Assembly: GCA_032622095.1 (NCBI GenBank)
Contig: CP136061.1
Coordinates: 200,998,244 to 201,062,243 of the forward strand
DNA length: 64,000 bases
Direction: 5' to 3'
DNA from: Siphonodentalium dalli
Taxonomy: Eukaryota > Mollusca > Scaphopoda > Gadilida > Siphonodentaliidae
Position 1 is the first letter of the stretch. Each line of letters begins with the position of its first letter. Below, in pieces: positions 57,840-64,000 of the stretch. Position numbers and translations under genes: made by a program. A model generated the notes under the pieces. That model made no database searches. It was not told the DNA's origin and worked only from the letters and a program-made list of their open reading frames with translations.

Positions 57840-58145
57840 TATTAGCAGGGTGACCAGACTTCGTCCGTGCTGTTTTCCCTATTGACAATTTTGAAGGTGA
57901 AGGTCAGGTCGGGGACTCGATTTGACCCGTGTAAACCATTCCCACGACAAACGTACCCATAGGTATCAAATTTCGTAGAAATCCATCCGTTTTACACGAT
58001 TTGACATTGAATTGACCATTTTTAAAGTCATGACCAGGTCGGGGTCAAAAACACTCCCCGGACAAAAGTATCCCTAGATATCAAGTTTCATCGAAATCCG
58101 TCCGGCTGTTTTCCTGGCCATACCTAACAGACAAACAGACAGAAG
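57840..58145. repeat. Two ~130-bp tandem interspersed repeat units
   Basis: gaaggtcaggtcgggg and gaccaggtcggggtcaaaa blocks, each followed by a tatcaa(a/g)tttc(a/g)t(a/c)gaaatcc segment; ends in acagacaaacagacag. Confidence 0.6.
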
Positions 58146-58542
58146 TCCCAAAATATGTAGTAGATAGCGTTGTCACGAGTAAACCGATCCATCTGATAAT
58201 TCGAAAATGGCACTTTAGATTTTCGGTGGAATTTACCAAAAGTCTCAACCCACCCCATCTTGCATTCTCCGTTGGGTAGGTTACTTTTAAAGTATAGCGG
58301 TCAAGATTTGGGGGGGGGTGGCTTGAATAGAATATCCAAATGTACCTGCTACGGCATTACCTTGCTCTTTAATTAGCCCGTTTGGATTTGGTGGGAAGAA
58401 TAGGTGCATTTTCCCGTTCCCCGTATAGCGGAAAGGGATATATATAGTCACGCATTTCAATCAGTTTGGATATAAAGTTTAAATATACACAGTTATATGC
58501 CTATATATTTAATACTAATATATTTTCTTATAAATTAACAGC

Positions 58543-58618
58543 GTTGTGCGTAGCCGAGTGTTGAGAGCGTCAAACCTTCAGTTTGTGTTTTATTGCGACG
58601 TGAGTTCGAATCCCGTCA
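58543..58618 (+). other. tRNA-like sequence 1 (box A and box B, no proper acceptor stem)
   Basis: Resembles a type-II tRNA (Ser/Leu-like D-arm, long variable region), but the acceptor stem ends (ttgtgcg / caaatta) do not pair and the anticodon loop lacks U33. More likely a pol III promoter remnant, a SINE head or a pseudo-tRNA than a working tRNA. Confidence 0.4.
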
Positions 58619-58954
58619 AATTATCTACTATTTTTTTTTTATTTTTAACATGCTTTGGTGTATTTTAATCATCAAATACGAATAATACCAAACTAAAGAT
58701 AATGTAAAGATGCTTTTTATATTCGGGGGTGGCTTGAATAGAATATCCAAATGTACCTGCTACGGCATTACCTTGCTCTTTAATTAGCCTGTTTGGATTT
58801 GGTGGGAAGAATAGGTGCATTTTCCCGTTCCCTGTATAGCGGAAAGGGATATATATATAGTCACGCATTTCAATCAGTTTGGATATAAAGTTTAAATATA
58901 CACAGTTATATGCCTATATATTTAATACTAATATATTTTCTTATAAATTAACAA

Positions 58955-59031
58955 CGCCGTGCGTAGCCGAGTGTTGAGAGCGTCAAACCTTCAGTTTGTG
59001 TTTTATTGCGACGTGAGTTCGAATCCCGTCA
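58955..59031 (+). other. tRNA-like sequence 2
   Basis: Second copy of the same segment (gtagccgagtgttgagag, then gagttcgaatcccgtc) with the same defects in the acceptor stem. Confidence 0.4.
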
Positions 59032-59349
59032 AATTATCTACTATTTTTTTTTTTTTTTAACATGCTTTGGTGTATTTTAATCATCAAATACGAATAATAC
59101 CAAACTAAAGATAATGTAAAGATGCTTTTTATATTCGGGGGGTGGCTTGAATAGAATATCCAAATGTACCTGCTACGGCATTTCCTTGCTCTTTAATTAG
59201 CCTGTTTGGATTTGGTGGGAAGAATAGGTGCATTTTCCCGTTCCCCGTATAGCGGCAAGGGGTATATATAGTCACGCATTTCAATCAGTTTGGATATAAA
59301 GTTTAAATATACACAGCTATATGCCTATATATTTTCTTATAAATTAACA

Positions 59350-59427
59350 GCGCAGTGCGTATCCGAGTGGTGAGAGCGTCAAACCTTCAGTTTGTGTTTT
59401 ATTGCGACGTGAGTTCGAATCCCGTCA
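59350..59427 (+). other. tRNA-like sequence 3
   Basis: Third copy, with tatccgagtggtgagagcg. The gtggt spelling is closest to a genuine D-loop, so it may be nearest to the ancestral form. Confidence 0.4.
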
Positions 59428-59816
59428 AATTATCTACAATTTATTTTTTATTTTTAACATGCTTTGGTGTATTTTAATCATCAAATACGAATAATACCAA
59501 ACTAAAGATAATGTAAAGATGCTTTTTATATTCGATAAATAACTAAAATATAAACGTCGATGTGTTATTGAATCGGATATAAAACAATAAACACGTGGGT
59601 CGGTTTTCGCATATATAACATGAAGCGCGTTTAATGAACGTTCTGTCCGAAGAATATAATGAGTGATTAACAACAACACACAAAGAGTTTGAACGTAATC
59701 GAACAGAAAAGAGCTTTCTCTATAAGTAGATTCCTAGCGGTTGTTTCACGTTTGCTTTTTGACAAGACTTAAATGACGGTGTACGAAACTATCAGTGGTG
59801 TTTTATTTTGCGAAAG

Positions 59817-59824
59817 TATAAAAG
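59817..59824 (+). promoter_or_regulatory. Candidate TATA box
   Basis: TATAAAAG, followed ~30 bp later by a tcagcaga initiator-like site and ~78 bp after that by an ATG with a signal-peptide-like exon. Confidence 0.45.
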
Positions 59825-59925
59825 GAGTCATTTCCAATTCAGCAGACATATACTAACGGAAAGAATTGAATGTCTATCAGCAGTATACTACGGTTTATAA
59901 CAATATACAAATTGTGCTTACGAAA

Positions 59926-60001
59926 ATGATGATGTTTGCATGTTTCTATGTGTTTATCGTTGTTATCGCAAATGGAATAAGTGGCTATACGTCGTCATTA
60001 C
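59926..60001 (+). CDS. Candidate first exon of a secreted peptide gene
   Basis: ATG-ATG-ATG opens MMMFACFYVFIVVIANGISG, then YTSSL: a short hydrophobic core with a small-residue end, typical of a signal peptide. It is followed at 60,002 by a GTTAGT donor in phase 1. A TATA box lies ~109 bp upstream. No second exon could be confirmed. Product unknown; it could also be chance inside repeat DNA. Confidence 0.35.
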
Positions 60002-60307
60002 GTTAGTATAAATATACACCGTATAACGAAGGCTTGTTTGATCAAATTAATGTAATGTTTGTATTTTGTTTGGTTGTATATGATATGCAATGCGTTGAAG
60101 ATGCGAAAGAAAATACAAAAGTGAAATGCACGCACGCAGATAGCTCATGACACACTATACACGATAAAATGATAATTTACCACACACCATGGGCTACACA
60201 ATTTACAAATAGGTGGGTTTATATTAAAATCCAAGTTATTTGCTTTATAACGGCTCCGATATGAACTCATACCAATATACCACTCTGGAAATGATTGTTG
60301 GAATTCG

Positions 60308-60385
60308 ACGGGCGTTCTATCAGTTCTCTGGTAGAGGATTGAGACTTGTCCGCGGCAAGACGGGTGTATTCGAATCGGAGGTAGG
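60308..60385 (+). other. tRNA-like or tRNA-derived segment
   Basis: agttctctggtagagg resembles box A, gtattcgaatcgg resembles box B, and cttg-tccgcgg-caag can form an anticodon-type arm. No acceptor stem seen. Overlapping frames on both strands are open, but I could not support a gene. Confidence 0.25.
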
Positions 60386-60639
60386 TTCCATCCGACGGGG
60401 GATGGGGTAGCCGGAGGAAGGAGAGAGGGGAGTGACAAATTTTTGGCGTATATATAGATAATATATATTATATATATAAGCGGAATTATTTTGAAGAGCT
60501 CTTTTCACTTGACTGAGAACAAAATAATGTTCTAAGTCCAAAAGTTTTGGTTGAAATATTGGAGCCTTTTTCAAAAAGTGAAAACAAAATGAACGACTTT
60601 TCTGGGACAGGTCGATTGGGATCCGTTTTGGACTCTGGA

Positions 60640-61640
60640 TTTCCCAAAAGTCATCTCCGTTTCGCGTGTAGCGTGTCCGCACACGTTGTCGTATCAGATG
60701 ATATCCTGTGTTCGATACCTTCGGAGGAGATGTGGTCACAAGCACATCGGCCCAAATTGCAAACTTTGAGGGCCCATAACTCTTGCATTCGTGATCAACG
60801 TATATGGTAGATGTTACATTCCAAGTTTCATCTGATTCGGAGAAGAATACAAAAATGGTACCACGGACTACCCCTCCCCTGACCCACAATACTGAACCGA
60901 CACTGGAAAAAATACACCCACCGCGTGCCCTCTTCAGTCCGTACGGATTATAGTAGCAGATTACATCCTAGGTTCGATATCTTCGGAAAAGATGTGTTAT
61001 CAAGCACATCCATGGGCCCAAAATTGCAAAGTTTGAGGGCCCCGCAATTCTTTCAGTTTTCGATGGATTTTAGAAATTCTTTCAGTTTCTAGATCGGCTG
61101 AGGTTGCAGATGTTATATTCCAAGTTTCATCTGATTCGAAAAAGAATTAAAAATTGGTACCATGGACCACCCCTCCCCAGACCCACAATACTGAACAGAC
61201 ACTGGCAAAATTTGGCCCACCGCGTGCCCTCTTCAATCCGTACGTATTGTCGTATCAGATGACATCCTATGTTCGATATCTTCGGAGGAGATGTGTTATC
61301 AAGCACATGGGTCCAAAATTGCAAAGTTTGAGGGCCCGCAATTATGTCAGTTTTAGATGGATTTTCGAAATTCTTTCAATTTCGAGATCGACTGATGTTG
61401 GAGATGTTATATTCCAAGTTTCATCTGATTCGGAGAAGAACAAAAAATTGGTACCACGGACCACCCCTCCCCAGACCCACAATAATAAACAGACACTGGC
61501 AAAATTTGGCCCATCGCGTGCTCTCTTCCGTCCGCACACGTTGCCGTATCAGATGATATCCTATGTTCGATACCTTCGGAGGAGATGTGGTCACAAGCAC
61601 ATCGGCCCAAATTGCAAACTTTGAGGGCCCGTAACTCTTG
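60640..61640. repeat. Four tandem ~260-300-bp repeat units
   Basis: A tatcagatgatatcct block followed by tgttcgat and cttcggaggagatgtg recurs near 60,690, 60,950, 61,252 and 61,545. gcaaantttgagggcccg and ccaagtttcatctgattcg blocks also repeat. The long frames on both strands come from this array. Confidence 0.82.
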
Positions 61641-62400
61641 CATTTCTTCTCGGATTTCAAAAATCCTTTCCGGTATGGGTTTGTTATCGTTCGAGAAATA
61701 CATAAACTTAAATAGATGAATGTCAAACAAAATTTTATTTTGCAAAAATTTTGCCCCCCACCCCAGTGTCAAAATATATGTCCGACCCTGTCAAATTTTC
61801 CTTCTCTGACTAAACTGACAACGGTCATCACGACTATGAAAACCACATGCAGTTATCTGGAATGATACAAGAGGACAACAGAGTACAATCAAATAGAGGT
61901 TTGCCAACTATGGGCGGTAACTCCTCAGGGAAAGCGCGGACACAAGTTCTGATGCCCGTGGGCAGTAGGGCATATCGAGGTGTGCATACAGTCCAATTTT
62001 CGATGCTCTGCTCCTTATAATTTCCGAGATAATAAAATGACATTTTTTTAGATAAAGGGAGATAACTCCTCGGGGAAAACGCGGACAATATTCGTTATGC
62101 GACGATGGCATACAACTCTTTGATCCCAAGATACGTACCAAGTTTTAGTGTGCTACTCCTGGTACTTTTCGAGTAATAAGGGTTGCAAAAGTGTCCAGTA
62201 TAATAATAATAATAATGAAAAATAATCGAAAAAGGGCCATAACTCTGTCAAAATATATTGGACCAACATCCGGATAGCATTATTTTTAGTAGACCTTAGA
62301 TGCCTACATTCGCTAGAGATTTCGCGGTCCTCCTCCCATTAGTTTCTGAGTATTTCCAATTAAACAGAAAACGGCCGCAGTAGAAAAACAATATACTTCC
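61641..62400. other. Noncoding end of the insertion
   Basis: Holds ggagataactcctc(a/g)ggg(a/g)aa(a/g)cgcggaca-type repeats (61,916 and 62,059), a taataataat tract at 62,201 and a gggccataactctgtcaaaa repeat at 62,233. No gene. Confidence 0.45.
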
Positions 62401-62559
62401 TTGGTTACACCATGGAAGTATAATAATATAGTATTGATGATGACATGAGAGGTAGGGGAGAGAGAGAGAGAGAAAAAGAGAAATAGAGAGAGAGAAAAGA
62501 AAGAGAGAGATATGGACAGGGAGAGAGGGAAAGTGAGACTATCTAGGTAAAGTGAGGAT

Positions 62560-64000
62560 TAGTCCAAGTCTTCTCGTACTAAAACTAGCTAAGATTTTGG
62601 GATGGAGAGATGCTAGTGTTTAGTCCGAGATCGCGCGCATAGCCTTCTTATGACACGAGGCTATGCGTATAAAAAGGAGTCGATGACTGCGCTGTTCTTC
62701 GAGTTTCTGTTTGTAAGGTTCTTCGATACCCCTCCCTCACTTATTGGGGAAGGGGCATGTCGCCAAAGAGGAGAAGACTTCATATAAGCCCTCGGGCTTG
62801 TTAATTTGTCTGATCCTCATTTCCATACATTATCTCTTATATGTTGTATATTTATGTCATTTGTGTATTATGTGTATTATGTTTGGATTTTGAAATAAAA
62901 ATATGTTTACACTATGACACGAGTTAAGCGTTAATGACCCGCTCAAATAAAACCACAATTATATGAAATAAAATATCACAATTGCGACAATAACAGATAT
63001 TTTCCGCAGAAGACATGCTATTTGATATGAACCCCACATCAGTTGTGAATTGAAAGCGGTAATTTAATGCGAAAAGAGACATTTACCGCAATGTTTACAA
63101 ATTTTTAAAAGTATGCGAACTCAGTTGACCTCGCGAACTGTGTTCGGCATTTTCCGTTGAAAATATTCCGTAGATTTTCGACTGACAACGCAAATTACGA
63201 TGAATTCTCCATTGTAATCGTAATTATGTGTGTCAATAAATAAAAAATAAATAGATTAATTAAACATTGAAGATATAAATGTAATACATTAAATAAATTA
63301 CGGGGAATTACAACCCTCTCAAAGTTTAAAACAGTGTAAACACAACGAGCATTAGAATAAATAATATGGTGCTACATTTCCCACATTTGGTGGACTTCAG
63401 CGAAATTAAGATATATACTAAGCGAACAGAGCAATATACTGCTCTTGTTAAGCACACAAAAAATCAAACAAAATTTGTATAAATTTTTATCCTTAAGTTT
63501 GAAAAGTCCCACTAAAACGGAAGAACTATATTTCGAAACTGTGTGATTCGGTTCTCCGATTATTTTATCAACACAAAAGTCAAAATGCACATGGATGAAA
63601 ATCACACGCATGGCAAGTCAGACACAAGAGTTCTAATTTGCTCCAATTTTGACAAGTTGCTTGCGAAAATTGTCAACAAAACTACCTTTCTGATCCTCCA
63701 TTATGTCATTAAGTTTTTAGTGCGGGAATTGGAAACTGGACTTTGCGGCGATCGGTTTTCACCATTTTGTTCGGAAAACCCCGCGCTATATATAGAAACG
63801 GAAACTAGAATACTCAGAACAAACACCGGACAATGCCGAAGTTCTTCGGAACCTGAGTTCGGCTTTCAGTTAAGTAAACAAACAGAAAAAACAACGATGT
63901 TTGTGGCAATCAACCGGAATATTCTATGTGTAATTTAACATTAAAGTTAGATTATTATACACCATTCTGACCATAAGATGTCACTCTTTCCGACGTATAT
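62560..64000. mobile_element. Mutator-like element, unit C copy, cut by window end
   Basis: TSD agtgaggat at 62551-62559, left TIR 62560-62659, and the same interior as 45735-47350. Right TIR outside the window. Confidence 0.8.

Larger units (their letters stand above)
58317..59533 (+). repeat. Three tandem ~412-bp units, each with a tRNA-like segment
   Basis: ggtggcttgaatagaatatc starts units at about 58,317, 58,728 and 59,141. Each holds tagccgagtg-tgagagcg (box A-like) and gagttcgaatcccgtc (box B-like), about 45 bp apart. Confidence 0.85.
57088..62420. mobile_element. 5.3-kb insertion specific to unit C
   Basis: Unit B reads straight through an ATA microsatellite (45,583-45,610) where unit C holds 5.34 kb of other DNA. 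Near its ends lie inverted copies of atacttccatggt (57,117-57,129, and accatggaagtat at 62,409-62,421), possible terminal repeats. It contains tRNA-like tandem repeats, a TATA/signal-peptide exon candidate and a ~290-bp tandem array, but no transposase or RT that I can see. Confidence 0.55.
49054..64000. repeat. Segmental duplication unit C (cut by window end)
   Basis: Collinear with 32,377 onward (see unit B). Contains homeobox copy C, a MITE copy, a 5.34-kb unique insertion (57,088-62,420) and the first 1.44 kb of a Mutator-like element. Confidence 0.85.

Noticed and set aside
58543-58618. Functional tRNA-Ser/Leu gene
   Set aside because: Acceptor stem does not pair, the anticodon loop lacks U33, and the T stem is weak; kept only as tRNA-like.
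60320-60889. 189-codon minus frame and its plus-strand partners up to 61,772
   Set aside because: They lie in a tandem repeat array and are open on both strands; no splice or domain support.

Overview
The window is animal nuclear DNA. It is AT-rich and intron-bearing, with large noncoding gaps, many families of non-LTR retrotransposons, miniature inverted-repeat elements, and short tandem repeats that carry gagttatggccc-type and gacggacgg-type motifs. Two things point to a lophotrochozoan invertebrate, most likely a mollusc: an APE-type LINE carrying a 2A-like motif, and a homeobox gene of paired-class type that fits no standard family well. This is an inference; no rRNA or mitochondrial marker is present.

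Layout. 0.4-7.1 kb (minus): a multi-exon gene encoding a THAP zinc finger followed by a transposase-like domain. Five exons can be joined with matching splice phases. The THAP exon carries an in-frame stop, and the gene runs off the left edge. 7.5-13.4 kb: repeat-rich DNA with a LINE fragment, a piggyBac-type MITE with TTAA ends, a ~1 kb nested palindrome and a 42-bp minisatellite. 13.5-17.1 kb (minus): homeobox copy A, decaying. 17.4-24 kb: LINE fragments, including an element with a DIEKNPGP 2A-like motif and an endonuclease domain but no reverse transcriptase, flanked by two degenerate ORF1-like repeats. 24.07-32.1 kb: a MITE split by a 7.5-kb L1-like LINE with an intact 1269-residue ORF2, a poly(A) tail, a perfect 15-bp target-site duplication and a 5' region of five tandem ~665-bp monomers.

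32.4-64 kb: two tandem copies of a ~16.7-kb unit, each holding one homeobox gene on the minus strand (copy B 34.2-38.1 kb, copy C 50.9-54.9 kb). The copies differ mainly by two ~5.3-kb insertions. One lies about 20 bp upstream of the copy B start codon. The other lies in the intergenic part of copy C and contains tRNA-like tandem repeats and a possible secreted-peptide first exon. Each unit also holds a Mutator-like element with 100-bp inverted repeats; the second is cut by the window edge.

The central biology is a recent local expansion of a three-exon paired-class homeobox gene. Exon 1 carries an eh1/octapeptide-like repression motif, exon 2 holds homeodomain helices 1-2, and exon 3 holds helix 3 plus the tail; the second intron falls at the 46/47 position typical of the class. 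Copies B and C are intact and near-identical. Copy A has lost the first ATG, has altered splice donors and has a premature stop. Everything here was read by eye. Exon joins rest on splice consensus, phase agreement and conservation among the copies, not on transcripts.
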